Shown: piece after piece, positions 48,655 through 57,754 of the stretch | How the letters are laid out: the number at the start of each line of letters is the position of its first letter | Position numbering within the stretch: the first letter of the stretch is position 1 | NCBI GenBank assembly: GCA_009993005.1 | Contig: JAACUH010000061.1 | Span: 1-64,000, forward strand | Direction: 5' to 3' | Length of the DNA stretch: 64,000 bases | DNA from: Rhodobacterales bacterium | GTDB lineage: Bacteria > Pseudomonadota > Alphaproteobacteria > Rhodobacterales > Rhodobacteraceae | The notes under the pieces: generated by a model | Database searches by the model: none | Told to the model about the DNA's origin: nothing | The model's input: only the letters and a program-made list of their open reading frames with translations | Made by a program: the position numbers and the translations under genes

Positions 48655-49470
48655 TCAGGCGCGGTTGGCGGGCAGGCGGCCCTCGGCCAGCACCTTGTGG
48701 AACAGGTCGAGCACATGGCGCTCGCCATGCACGGCCGTCAGCCGGCGCAGGCCGAAATGCACATGCGCCATTTCGATGTAGTAGTCCACAAAGGCATAAT
48801 TCGTGCCCGCCCCCGCCGCAGCACCGATCACCGGCACCGCCTGCGCGGCAAGCTTCTGGCTCAGCACCGCGGCAAATTTCGGCGCGACCTTGGCGATCAG
48901 CTTGTGCAGCGCGGGCCCGGTCAGGCCGATACGCGCGCCGATGAACGTGGTGTCCACGCCGTCATCCTCCTCGCCCTGACCACCCGCGCCAAAGACGCGC
49001 AGGCATTCGAGCCGCGTGGCGGGATCGGCCGGGTCCTCGTCATATGCGGCGGCCACGCCCTGCACGGCGCGAAAGATCACGGTGGTCGCGATGGGCAGTT
49101 CGGCCAGCGCGGTGGGCAGCCCGCCAAGCCCGCCCAGCGCACCGGAAATCGTGGCGATCACCCGGTGCGCGCGGTCGCTGTTGACCTGCCGCGCGAGCAA
49201 CCCCGTGCCGCGCGTGCGCCCGGCCATGTCATAGCTCTGCGTCAGCGCCCCGCGCGCGGCGGCTTCGAGCTGGTCGCGAAAGCCCTTGGGCAGCATCTTC
49301 ATGCCGTCCTCGACCTGCCCGCCGGCAAAGGTGACGACGCGCATCAGCAGGCTTTGCGCGCGGCGCTGGCGTTCGGCCAGTGCGGCGACGGTCGCGCGCG
49401 CCTCATCTGTCAGCGGCGCGTGGGGCGCATCGGGGTTGATCTCGATCATCTGCGGCGCGGTCGGGTCCAT
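48655..49470 (-). CDS. EcsC family protein
   Basis: The 271-residue protein (start ATG 49470; TTG 49500 and ATG 49488 are alternatives without good ribosome sites) has the EcsC pattern: GMKMLPKGFRDQLEAAARGA, SGALGGLGGLPTALAELPIA, and near the C terminus AVPVIGAAAGAGTNYAFVDY followed by HVHFGLRRL. The family is named after a Bacillus protein encoded with an ABC transporter; its biochemical role is unknown. It is downstream of the GNAT gene by 31 bases. Confidence 0.82.
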   Translation of the reverse strand: MDPTAPQMIEINPDAPHAPLTDEARATVAALAERQRRAQSLLMRVVTFAGGQVEDGMKMLPKGFRDQLEAAARGALTQSYDMAGRTRGTGLLARQVNSDRAHRVIATISGALGGLGGLPTALAELPIATTVIFRAVQGVAAAYDEDPADPATRLECLRVFGAGGQGEEDDGVDTTFIGARIGLTGPALHKLIAKVAPKFAAVLSQKLAAQAVPVIGAAAGAGTNYAFVDYYIEMAHVHFGLRRLTAVHGERHVLDLFHKVLAEGRLPANRA

Positions 49471-49501
49471 ACACCGATAAATGTGCATGGCGCCGCGCAA
49501 T

Positions 49502-50011
49502 TCAATGGCCGCTTTGCTCGGGCGGCGGCACCGGCCGCGTCACCGGCCCCACGACCCCGTCCCAGGCACCGGGCCGCAGCGCCAGCCCCAGCACCCGCGC
49601 CGGGTTGGTTGGCGGCGGCATCCCGACGCCATCGAGCCGCTGGAACCCGAATCGGCTGTAATAGGGCGCGTCGCCCACCAGCAGGATGCGGCTCCACCCG
49701 CCCTCGCGCGCCAGTTCGATCGCGCGGTAGATCAAAAGCGCGCCCAGCCCCTCGCCCTGCCGCGTCGGGTGCACGGCGACGGGGCCCAGCAGCAGCGCCC
49801 ATTTGCCGCCCACCCGCACCGGCCAGTTGCGGATCGCGCCCGCCAGCGTGCCGTCATCGTCGCGCGCGACAAGGCAAAGTGTCGCGACCGGCGCCACCCC
49901 GTCGCGCAGCCGGTAGGACGACAGCGCCTCGCGCCCCGGCGCAAAGCAGAGGTCATAAAGCGCCTCGACCTCCCACCAGTCGTCGGCCGCCTCCTGCGCC
50001 AGTCGGATCAT
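49502..50011 (-). CDS. GNAT-family N-acetyltransferase, YhbS-like
   Basis: The 169-residue protein (from ATG 50011) shows the GNAT core: CLVARDDDGTLAGAIRNWPV, LLLGPVAVHPTRQGEGLGAL (acetyl-CoA binding Q/RxxGxG/A as RQGEGLG) and ILLVGDAPYYSRFGFQRL. The pattern is that of YhbS-like acetyltransferases. The acceptor is unknown. An 18-codon extension upstream is open but lacks support. Confidence 0.85.
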   Translation of the reverse strand: MIRLAQEAADDWWEVEALYDLCFAPGREALSSYRLRDGVAPVATLCLVARDDDGTLAGAIRNWPVRVGGKWALLLGPVAVHPTRQGEGLGALLIYRAIELAREGGWSRILLVGDAPYYSRFGFQRLDGVGMPPPTNPARVLGLALRPGAWDGVVGPVTRPVPPPEQSGH

Positions 50012-50114
50012 CGGTTGCCACGTCCCCTTACCGCACAGCCATGGCCCGCCAGCGGGGCTGGTCATGGCCCTAACATGCCGCTACCCCTTTGGGCAAACCA
50101 TAGGATCACGCCCG

Positions 50115-50717
50115 ATGTTCTACCGCCCCGCCGATGGCCACGGCCTGCCACACAACCCGTTCAACGCCATCGTCACGCCGCGCCCGATCGGCTGGATCGC
50201 CACCCGCGGCGCGGACGGGCAGGACAACCTCGCGCCCTATTCCTTCTTCAACGCGGTGGCCTACGATCCGCCGCAGGTGATGTTCGCCTCGACCAGCGCC
50301 AAGCCGGATCGCGGCGACACCAAGGACAGCCTCGCCAATATCCGCGAAACCGGGGTCTTTTGCGTCAATATCGTGGCCCATGACCTGCGCGACGCGATGA
50401 ACGCGACCGCCGCCCCCTGGCCGCGCGGGGTGGACGAATTTGCCCAGGCGGGGATCGCCCGCGCCGAATGCACCACCATCGCCTGCGCCCGCGTGGCCGA
50501 CGCGCCTGCCGCGCTGGAATGCCGGCTGGGGCAGATCGTGCGGCTGCCGGGGGCACATAACCTTGTGGTGTTCGGCGAGGTTGTCGGCGTGCACATGCGC
50601 GACGACTGCCTGGTGGATGGCCGGTTCGACGTGACGCGCTACGCCCCTCTCGCGCGGATGGGCTATCAGGATTATGCCGTCGTGCGCGAGGTGTTCGCGC
50701 TGGAGCGGCCGCGCTAG
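50115..50717 (+). CDS. Flavin reductase-like FMN-binding protein
   Basis: The 200-residue protein has the flavin-reductase domain: NPFNAIVTPRPIGWIATRGA, NLAPYSFFNAVAYDPPQVMF, DSLANIRETGVFCVNI and HNLVVFGEVVGVHMRD. Proteins of this type bind FMN and reduce flavin or other small substrates with NAD(P)H. It ends in a CTAG overlap with the convergent ATPase gene. Confidence 0.87.
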   Translation: MFYRPADGHGLPHNPFNAIVTPRPIGWIATRGADGQDNLAPYSFFNAVAYDPPQVMFASTSAKPDRGDTKDSLANIRETGVFCVNIVAHDLRDAMNATAAPWPRGVDEFAQAGIARAECTTIACARVADAPAALECRLGQIVRLPGAHNLVVFGEVVGVHMRDDCLVDGRFDVTRYAPLARMGYQDYAVVREVFALERPR

Positions 50718-53700
50718 AGCGTCTGGACCCGCGCGCCGGGGCAGACCCTGCGAGCGATGTCGCAGAGATGATGGTGATGGGTGAAATAGATCACTTGCCC
50801 CTTGTGCGACATCTCGGCCAGAAGCGTGAACGCCTCGGCCGAGCGGTCGTCGTCAAAGGTCTCCATGATGTCGTCGGCGATAAAGGGCACGGGCCGGCGC
50901 GAGGCGGCCAGTTCGTGATAGCCCGCGATGCGCAGCGCCAGGTAGAGCTGGAACCGCGTGCCCTTGGACAGGTCCGGGGCCAGTTTCGCGCCGCCGCCCG
51001 CCGCGAGCGCCACCAGCACCTCGCGCGGGCCGTCGGGCTGGGCGGCGAGGCCGCTATAGGCGTTGCGGCTCAGGATGCGAAACGCCTCTGACGCGCGGGC
51101 AAGCATCGCGCTGCGGTGGCTGTCGCGATAGGCGCGCAGGCCCTGTTCCACCACCTGCACCCCCAGCCGCAGCGCCAGATGCGCACGCGCCTGATCCTCG
51201 AGGTCGAGCAGCAGGTTGCGCCGGGCGGCCTCGATCCGGGCTGCGGCATCGTCGCCCCCCACGGCCTCGAGCTGGCGGCGCGTCTCGGACAGATGGGCAA
51301 AGCTGCTTTCCGCGCGCGCCCGCAAGAGATCGACCCCGGCGCGGGTCTCATCGGCCTGCGCCGCAAGGGTTGCGATGTCGCCCGGCGTGGCGATGGCATC
51401 GGCGCCGGGCGTGGCGTCGAGTGTCTGTTGCGTCTCGGTGATCTCGCGGCGCAGGGCCGCAGCCGCGCGGCAGGCCGCGAGCCGGCCGTCAAGGTCGGCG
51501 TTGGCCTCCACGCCCAGCGTCGCCGCCAGCGCGGCGCGCCGGTCGATGAGGTGATCGCGCAAGAGCAGGTCATCGGCGGCGAGGGCCTGCGCCTCGGCCA
51601 GCTCGACGTCGATCGCGGCGGCAGCGCGCGCGGCCTCCTGCGCGGCACGCAGCCGTGCCAGGATGTCGGCCCAGGGGGTCGCCCCGGGCAGGGCGAGCGC
51701 GTCACGGATCGCCTGTGCCGCAGCGCCAAAGGCGTCACGGTTCGCCTCCATCCCGCCGATGCGATGGGCCAGCGCGTCCTGCGCCGCCACGGCCTGCCCC
51801 AGTTCCCCCAGCAGGTCGAGCGTGCGGCCCAGCGCCGCCACATCGCGCGGCAGCGCGGCGAGCGGATGGCCCGCCGTGCGCGCGGCCCAGTCGGCCTCCC
51901 AGGCGGTGATGGCGGCGGCGCAGGCCCCGCGCGCGGCGGCACGCGCCTGCGCCTCTTCGCGCGCCTCGTCCAGGTTCCGGCGCAGGTCGCCGGCCTGACG
52001 GTCCGCCAGGATCCGCGCCTCGGCCTCGGCCCAGAGCGCGGCATAGCCGCCCGCCCTCACCGCCGGATCGACCGGAGCGAGCAGGGCGGCCAGCGCCGTG
52101 GCGGCCTCGGCCAGGGCCTCTTTCGCGCGGGTGAGGGCCTGCTGCGCCACGGTCGCGGCAGCATGCGCCTCGCAGGCCAGCCGGCGGGCCTCGAGCCAGT
52201 CCCGCAGCGCCGCGAGGTCGGTGGCGCGCAGGCCGAGCGCCCCGCAGGCGGCGGCAATCTCGCCCAGAACCTGCGCGCTGTCGGCCTCGGCCTGCCGCAG
52301 GTCCGCAGCGGCGGCCGCCAGCGCCGCGGCGCGGGCGGCGGCGGCGGCCTCCCCGGCGGCCTGCATCCGCTGGGCCAGGCGGGCCTCGGCGGTCTCGGCC
52401 AGGATCCGGTCGTCGTCGCGCAGCGCGGCCTCGAAAGTGACGGCGCTCTGCGGGCTCAGGCTCTGGCGATGCGCGGCCCAGAGCGCCTCGCGGCGGATGC
52501 GGGCCGCGACCGCGTCGGCGGGGGTCGGACCGGCGGCCAGCGGCGGCGCTTCGGCGGCGTCATGCGCCCGCAGCGCCGCTTGGGCCGCCGTCACGGCGCG
52601 CGTGGCATCCGCCTGCGCCGCCCGCGCCGCGTCGCGCCGCGCCTGCCACGCGGCAATCTGGCCCGCATCGGGCACATCGAGGGCGGCAAGGTCTGCCGCC
52701 GCCCCGCGCCAGGGCGCCAGCGCGGCGAGCCGCGCATCCAGCCCCTGCCCTGCGGCATCGCTGTCGCGCTGCGCCCGGCGCAGGGCCTCGGCCGGGTCGT
52801 CGCGGCGCAACGCGGCGGTGAGCGCCACGAGCGCCGCGCTGTCGCGGGCCGCGCCGGTCGCCGCCAGACGGTCCTGCAACCGCGCCACGCGGTCATTGGC
52901 GGCCATCTGCGCCGCGGCTGCTGCATCGCGGGCCGCGTCGAGCCCTGACCACCGGGCGAGGAGCGCGCGCAACCCCGCAAGCCGCGCCTCATCGCACAAA
53001 AGCGGGCGCGGGTCCGCCGCCTCATGGCCCCCGGCAAGGCCCAGCGCCAGAAGCGCCGCGCGCAGCCGCGCCGCGGCCTCCTGCGCGTCCTGCCTGCGGC
53101 CGGGCAGATCGGCGACCGCCGCGTCATGCAGGGCGCGCAGCGCCTCGGCCTCGCGGATGGCGGCGGCCTGCGCCAGGACCGCCGCATCGGGGTCAAGCGC
53201 CGCGCGCGCCGCCTGTCTGCGCGCGACATGGCCGGTGCGCTCGGCGATCCGCGCCTGCACGGCGGACAGGTCCTGCGCCAGCCGGGCCAGCGCCGCCCCG
53301 GTGCCTTGGGGCGGATCGGGCAGGTCGGCGGACGGGGCAAGCTGCGCGCGCAGCCGCGCCAGCCGCTCACGCTGCGGCACCACGGCCAGTTGCGCAACCA
53401 GCGCGGCGAGCGCCGCCTCGGCGTGGGCCAGTTCGGCGCGCGCCGCGCGCCAGTCGGCCTCGGCGGTGGTGGCGGCCTGGGTCAGGCGCAGATATTCGCC
53501 CGCCTCCACATCGATCTCGCGGCGGCGCTGGCCCAGATCGGCGAGCGTGGCCTTGGCGTCGCTCAGCGGCCCCTTGCGGCCGCCGGGCCGGTGAAAGGCA
53601 TCGGCCTTCTCGCGCAGGCCGGCCAGGCGCGCGCTCATCCTTGCGAGACCGGCGCTCGCCGCAAAGAGCATCTCGCCCAGATCGCCCTTGCTGGCCAGGA

Positions 53701-54118
53701 TGCTGTCGCCGCCCTCTTCCAGCGTCTCGTCGTCGAGCGAGAACATCGCCTTGTAGCCATCGCGCCCGATCCCACCCAGCGCCGCCTGCAACAGCGCCTC
53801 TGGCAGCGGCATGTCCGCCCCGTCCAGCAGGCTGCCGGCCGTCTTCTTGACCCGCGCGACCTCGATCACCCGGTCGCCGAGGTCAAGCTGCGCGCCGATG
53901 CGCAGGGTCGGGCCGGGATGCAGGAAGTCGTGGCGCGTGCGCGGCGGGATGCCGAACAGCAGGTCGAGCCATGCGGCAAAGGCGGTGGATTTGCCCGCCT
54001 CGTTGGGACCATAGACAATGTGCAGATCCGGCCCGCCGGGCGCATCCGGCGGCGCAAAGGTCAGCGCCCGGTCGGTAAAGCGGCCAAAGCGGGTGAGGTC
54101 GAGCCGGTTGAGCCGCAT
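50714..54118 (-). CDS. SbcC/YhaN-like AAA ATPase with long coiled coil
   Basis: The 1134-residue protein has an N-terminal ATPase half with Walker A YGPNEAGKST (about 36-45) and the YhaN-type DFLHPGPTLRIGAQLDL. About 800 residues of Ala/Arg-rich coiled coil follow. The C-terminal half contains SKGTRFQLYLALRIAGYHEL (signature) and Walker B VPFIADDIMETFDD, with switch His in YFTHHHHL. It starts in a TGATG junction with the metallophosphoesterase gene, the layout of SbcC/SbcD or YhaN/YhaO pairs that process DNA ends. Confidence 0.9.
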   Translation of the reverse strand: MRLNRLDLTRFGRFTDRALTFAPPDAPGGPDLHIVYGPNEAGKSTAFAAWLDLLFGIPPRTRHDFLHPGPTLRIGAQLDLGDRVIEVARVKKTAGSLLDGADMPLPEALLQAALGGIGRDGYKAMFSLDDETLEEGGDSILASKGDLGEMLFAASAGLARMSARLAGLREKADAFHRPGGRKGPLSDAKATLADLGQRRREIDVEAGEYLRLTQAATTAEADWRAARAELAHAEAALAALVAQLAVVPQRERLARLRAQLAPSADLPDPPQGTGAALARLAQDLSAVQARIAERTGHVARRQAARAALDPDAAVLAQAAAIREAEALRALHDAAVADLPGRRQDAQEAAARLRAALLALGLAGGHEAADPRPLLCDEARLAGLRALLARWSGLDAARDAAAAAQMAANDRVARLQDRLAATGAARDSAALVALTAALRRDDPAEALRRAQRDSDAAGQGLDARLAALAPWRGAAADLAALDVPDAGQIAAWQARRDAARAAQADATRAVTAAQAALRAHDAAEAPPLAAGPTPADAVAARIRREALWAAHRQSLSPQSAVTFEAALRDDDRILAETAEARLAQRMQAAGEAAAAARAAALAAAAADLRQAEADSAQVLGEIAAACGALGLRATDLAALRDWLEARRLACEAHAAATVAQQALTRAKEALAEAATALAALLAPVDPAVRAGGYAALWAEAEARILADRQAGDLRRNLDEAREEAQARAAARGACAAAITAWEADWAARTAGHPLAALPRDVAALGRTLDLLGELGQAVAAQDALAHRIGGMEANRDAFGAAAQAIRDALALPGATPWADILARLRAAQEAARAAAAIDVELAEAQALAADDLLLRDHLIDRRAALAATLGVEANADLDGRLAACRAAAALRREITETQQTLDATPGADAIATPGDIATLAAQADETRAGVDLLRARAESSFAHLSETRRQLEAVGGDDAAARIEAARRNLLLDLEDQARAHLALRLGVQVVEQGLRAYRDSHRSAMLARASEAFRILSRNAYSGLAAQPDGPREVLVALAAGGGAKLAPDLSKGTRFQLYLALRIAGYHELAASRRPVPFIADDIMETFDDDRSAEAFTLLAEMSHKGQVIYFTHHHHLCDIARRVCPGARVQTL

Positions 54119-55473
54119 CAGCCTGCCCCGCCGTCGGGTGAAGGCGCGGCAAGCGCGGCCAGCACCGCCGCCGCCCCGTCGCGCAGCAGCGCATCGCGCG
54201 CCGCCGCCACGCTGGCGGCATCCGCGCCCAGCATGTTGCGCAGGTCTGGCGGCAGCGCCTGGATCAGCGCGGCGATGGCGCGGTCGGCCTCGGCCAGAAC
54301 GCCGGGATCTTGCGGCAGATCCTCCAGCACCAGCCGGGCGAGGTCATCGGGCAGCCCGTCAGGAGTGCCATCAGGAGTGCCACCGGGGGGGCCACCGGGG
54401 GGGCCACCGGGGGGGCCACCGGGGGGGCCATCGGGGGGGCCATCACGGAGACCCAAGGCGTCGCCCCCGCCCAGCGCCGTCGCCTCGATCTTGTCGAGCC
54501 AGAGCGAACCCACCTCCTCGCCTGCCAACGCCGCCTCGGCCCGCAACAGGTCAAGGTCGCGCTGCACCCGCCAGCGCAGCGGCGTGGCCCCGCTCAGCAC
54601 CAGCCGCACGACCAGATGCGCGGCCGTCCCGCCGCGCCGCGCGGCCCGCATCGCGCCGGTGACGGCCTCAATGACCTCGCCCCAGTCGCCACAGCCGGTC
54701 AGACCGACCTCGACCCGGTCGAACTGCACGCTGGCCACGCCATGCTCGGCCAGGGTCACGCGGCCATCGGGGGCAATCTCGGCCAGCGTCACCGATTTCG
54801 GCCCCGCCTCGCCGATGTCGCGGCCCTGCGGGATGCCGGGCATCACCACCGTCGCGCGGCCCCGATACACGGCGCGTTTGTGGATATGGCCCAGCGCCCA
54901 ATAGTCGTAGCCCGCGGCGTCCAGGTCAGCTGTGGCGCAGGGCGCATAGACATCATGCGCGGCGCTGCCGTTCAGGCTGGTATGCATCAGCCCGATGTTG
55001 ATCGCGCCAGGCACCGGTGCGGGATAATGCGGCAGCAGGCTGTCGGGCGCCTGCGGCTTGGCAAAGCTCATCCCGTGAAGGGCCACACGCGTGCCGCGGA
55101 CAGTCAGGTGATGGGTATGGGCCCGGGTGCCAAAGACGGTCACAGACGCGGGCAATTGCAGTTCGCGCGTGATCCTGGACGCCGCGTCGTGGTTGCCCCG
55201 GATGATGAAGGTCGCGATTCCGGCCCGGTCGAGGCGGCGCAATTCCTGCGCGAGAAACCCCGCCGTCTTCATCGAGACCTGCGCACCGTCATAAAGATCG
55301 CCCGCGATCAGCAGCGCATCGACCCGCTGCGCGAGGCACAGATCGACGATCCCGCCGAGCGCGGCGCGCGTGGCGACGCCGACCGTCTCGGCCAGCACCC
55401 CGTTGCGCAGCGCCAGCGAGCGCAGCGGCGAATCGAGGTGCAGATCGGCGGTATGGACGAAACGGAAGGTCAC
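54118..55473 (-). CDS. SbcD/YhaO-like DNA repair exonuclease (metallophosphoesterase)
   Basis: The 451-residue nuclease starts at GTG 55473 (VTFRFVHTADLHLDSPL). The phosphoesterase motifs are HTADLHLD, LLIAGDLYDG, FIIRGNHDAASR, LMHTSLN and YDYWALGHIHKR, which bind two manganese ions. The C-terminal part is a YhaO-like cap. A Gly/Pro stretch near residue 360, encoded by a 12-base array, interrupts the linker after it. It forms an operon and probably a complex with the coiled-coil ATPase encoded next. Confidence 0.9.
   Translation of the reverse strand: MTFRFVHTADLHLDSPLRSLALRNGVLAETVGVATRAALGGIVDLCLAQRVDALLIAGDLYDGAQVSMKTAGFLAQELRRLDRAGIATFIIRGNHDAASRITRELQLPASVTVFGTRAHTHHLTVRGTRVALHGMSFAKPQAPDSLLPHYPAPVPGAINIGLMHTSLNGSAAHDVYAPCATADLDAAGYDYWALGHIHKRAVYRGRATVVMPGIPQGRDIGEAGPKSVTLAEIAPDGRVTLAEHGVASVQFDRVEVGLTGCGDWGEVIEAVTGAMRAARRGGTAAHLVVRLVLSGATPLRWRVQRDLDLLRAEAALAGEEVGSLWLDKIEATALGGGDALGLRDGPPDGPPGGPPGGPPGGPPGGTPDGTPDGLPDDLARLVLEDLPQDPGVLAEADRAIAALIQALPPDLRNMLGADAASVAAARDALLRDGAAAVLAALAAPSPDGGAG
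54359..54442. repeat. 12-base tandem repeat, seven units, in the SbcD-like gene
   Basis: Two units TCAGGAGTGCCA are followed by four units CCGGGGGGGCCA and one TCGGGGGGGCCA. They encode (GGPP)n with flanking GTPD and DGPP steps. Each unit contains a run of seven G, an additional slippage-prone tract in a DNA-repair gene. Confidence 0.92.
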
Positions 55474-55663
55474 GGGAGCGGGGCACCTGCTGGCGGTCTC
55501 GCGCCACCGGGCGCGCCGCAGCGAGCATGGCAGCACCGCCCGCCCCCCACAACCCGCGCGCGTCGGTTTTCCCATCCCGGCCCGCCGTGATGCGGTCACT
55601 CAGGTGGCCACCGCCACCAAAGGCCGCCACTTTTCAGCGCAGCGGCCCAGACCCGGACTGTCC

Positions 55664-55699
55664 GCGCGCCGGCCGAGCGGCCGGGGCGGGCCGGCGCGC
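55664..55699. terminator. Hairpin after cbbR
   Basis: A perfect 11-base stem GCGCGCCGGCC / GGCCGGCGCGC (55664-55674 and 55689-55699) lies 11 bases past the cbbR stop. There is no T-tract on either side, so termination is uncertain. The rest of 55474-55709 shows nothing else. Confidence 0.45.
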
Positions 55700-55709
55700 A
55701 AGCCAGGTC

Positions 55710-56645
55710 TCAGGCTGCGGGCACCTCGGGCAGGTAGCTGCCGGCGAGGTCGAGGATCGCGCCATGCAGGTGCTGCGCCGCCTGACCGATCCGCGCATCC
55801 TGCGGATAGACCAGAAACCAGTGCCGCACGATGGGAAGCTGCGGCGCGCCCAGTTGCACCAGCGTGCCGAAGCGAAGCTCGTTCGTCACCGTGTGCAGCG
55901 ACAGAAAGGCGATGCCGAGCCCTGCGATGACGGCCTGCTTGATCGTCTCGTTCGAGCCGAATTCGACCATCGCCGGCATCACCCCCTCGCCCAGATTGTC
56001 GAGATAGCGCGTCATCAGGATCCGCGTGCCCGACCCCTCTTCGCGCGACAGGAAGGTATGCGCCAGCAGATCGCCCCCCGACAGCGGCCCGCGCCCCGCG
56101 AGCGGATGGTCGGGGGCGGCGACGATGCCATGCGGATGCGGGCCGATCGGTGTCGCCTGCAACAGCGGCACCCGGGGCGGGCGCCCCATGATGGCGAGAT
56201 CGACGCTGTGGCGCGCAAGCCGGCCGATGATGTCGTCGCGGTTGCCGATCTGCAGCGTCACGCGGATCTGCGGGCAGATGGCGGCAAGCTGGCGCACCAG
56301 CAGCGGCGCGAAATACTTGGCCGTGGACACCACGCCCAGCGTCACCTCGCCCGCCTCACCGCGCGCGAGCGAGGCCACCTGCCCGCCGCACTGCGACAAG
56401 ATGACCTCGATCCGGCGCATCGCATCGACCACGGCGGCGCCCTGGGGCGTCAGCCCGCCCTCGGCCTGATCGGCGCCCCGCGCGAGCAGCGGCGTCTCGA
56501 ACGCGGCCTCCAGGTTCTTGATCTGACTATGGATTGCGGGCGGCGTCAGGCCCAGCCGCGCGGCCGCTGCGGTCATCGACCCGGTGTCGGTGATGGCTTG
56601 CAAGGCGCGCATCTGCTTGAGCGTGACGGCATCGAGGCGGATCAT
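55710..56645 (-). CDS. cbbR: LysR-type regulator of the Calvin operon, CbbR
   Basis: The 311-residue LysR protein has an N-terminal winged helix (residues ~5-62, LKQMRALQAITDTGSMTAAA, LTPPAIHSQIKNLEAAF) and a ligand-binding domain. Position divergent from cbbF and the KYFAPLLV and FLSREEGSGTR segments typical of CbbR support the name. CbbR activates cbb genes in response to Calvin-cycle metabolites such as RuBP. It should bind the TNA-rich site just upstream. Confidence 0.92.
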   Translation of the reverse strand: MIRLDAVTLKQMRALQAITDTGSMTAAAARLGLTPPAIHSQIKNLEAAFETPLLARGADQAEGGLTPQGAAVVDAMRRIEVILSQCGGQVASLARGEAGEVTLGVVSTAKYFAPLLVRQLAAICPQIRVTLQIGNRDDIIGRLARHSVDLAIMGRPPRVPLLQATPIGPHPHGIVAAPDHPLAGRGPLSGGDLLAHTFLSREEGSGTRILMTRYLDNLGEGVMPAMVEFGSNETIKQAVIAGLGIAFLSLHTVTNELRFGTLVQLGAPQLPIVRHWFLVYPQDARIGQAAQHLHGAILDLAGSYLPEVPAA

Positions 56646-56646
56646 C

Positions 56647-56690
56647 TTAGATTTTCCTGAATGATGTATCAGAATTATTAAATTTCATGA
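56647..56690. promoter_or_regulatory. CbbR-binding region with phased TNA triplets
   Basis: The short AT-rich stretch has TTA at 56647, TGA at 56658, TCA at 56669 and TAA at 56679, giving 10-11 base steps. It also has TTTCATGAAA at 56683-56692. CbbR and other LysR proteins recognise repeated T-N-A triplets spaced by one helical turn. The region begins two bases from the cbbR start codon and ends about 50 bases before cbbF, fitting joint control and autoregulation. Confidence 0.6.
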
Positions 56691-56739
56691 AAGCCGTCTC
56701 TGCGCAATCCTCGTCTCGTGGCTGATGGGAGGAGACATC

Positions 56740-57750
56740 ATGCGGCTCGATCTCAAGGATTTTCCGACCGCCGGTGTGCCCGACGCGTTGCACGACGTCA
56801 TGGCGCGTCTCGCCACGGTGGGGGCGCAGATCGCGCTGCGCATCGCACGGGGCGGGATCGACGACCTCGACCTGTCCGGCGCGGTCGGCACCAATTCCGA
56901 CGGGGACGGGCAAAAGGCGCTCGACGTCATCGCCGACGACGCGTTTCGCCAGATCCTCACCGGCTCTGCAGTGCGCTTCTTTGCCTCCGAAGAGCAGGAG
57001 ACCGCGATCGAGACAAACCCCGAGGGCCGCTTTGCCCTCGCCATCGACCCGCTGGACGGGTCGTCCAACATCAACGCCAATGTCGCGATCGGCACGATCT
57101 TTGCGATCTATCCCGCAGAGGCGACGCCGGAGGCGAGCTTTCTGCGGCCGGGCACCGACCTGGTGGCGGGGGGCTATATCATCTACGGGCCGCAGACCGT
57201 CTTTGTCGTGACCTTCGGCGATGGCGTGCAGCAATACGTGCTCGACCCGCTCACCGGGGCGTTCACGCTGACCAAGACCCGGGTCCAGGTGCCGCCGCAA
57301 TCGACCGAGTTTGCGATCAACGCTTCGAACTATCGGCATTGGTCGGCCCCTGTGCGCGCCTATATCGACGACTGCGTGGCCGGTGACGAAGGCCCGCGCG
57401 AGCAGAATTTCAACATGCGCTGGGTGGCCTCGCTGGTGGCGGAAACGCACCGCATCCTGTCGCGCGGCGGCGTGTTCCTTTACCCCCGCGACGACCGCAA
57501 GGGCTATGACAAGGGGCGCCTGCGCTACCTCTACGAATGCGCGCCGATCGCCTTTGTCATCACGCAGGCGGGCGGCGGGGCCACCGATGGTGCCGACCCG
57601 ATCCTGCCCAAGGTGCCCGCCGGCCTGCACCAGCGCACGCCTTTCATCTTTGGCAGCATCGAAAAGGTGGCGCGCATCACCGCCTACCACGACCTGCCCG
57701 ACCACGAAACCTCGGCCCTTTTTGGCAAACGCGGCCTGTTCCGGAGCTGA
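56740..57750 (+). CDS. cbbF: Fructose-1,6-bisphosphatase, class I
   Basis: The 336-residue enzyme has the metal and phosphate motifs [35 protein letters not shown] and [20 protein letters not shown]. It releases phosphate from fructose or sedoheptulose bisphosphate in the regeneration phase. GGGAGGAG lies just before the ATG at 56740; a start 15 bases upstream was rejected. It is the first gene of the cbb operon. Confidence 0.95.
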   Translation: MRLDLKDFPTAGVPDALHDVMARLATVGAQIALRIARGGIDDLDLSGAVGTNSDGDGQKALDVIADDAFRQILTGSAVRFFASEEQETAIETNPEGRFALAIDPLDGSSNINANVAIGTIFAIYPAEATPEASFLRPGTDLVAGGYIIYGPQTVFVVTFGDGVQQYVLDPLTGAFTLTKTRVQVPPQSTEFAINASNYRHWSAPVRAYIDDCVAGDEGPREQNFNMRWVASLVAETHRILSRGGVFLYPRDDRKGYDKGRLRYLYECAPIAFVITQAGGGATDGADPILPKVPAGLHQRTPFIFGSIEKVARITAYHDLPDHETSALFGKRGLFRS

Positions 57751-57754
57751 CGAC

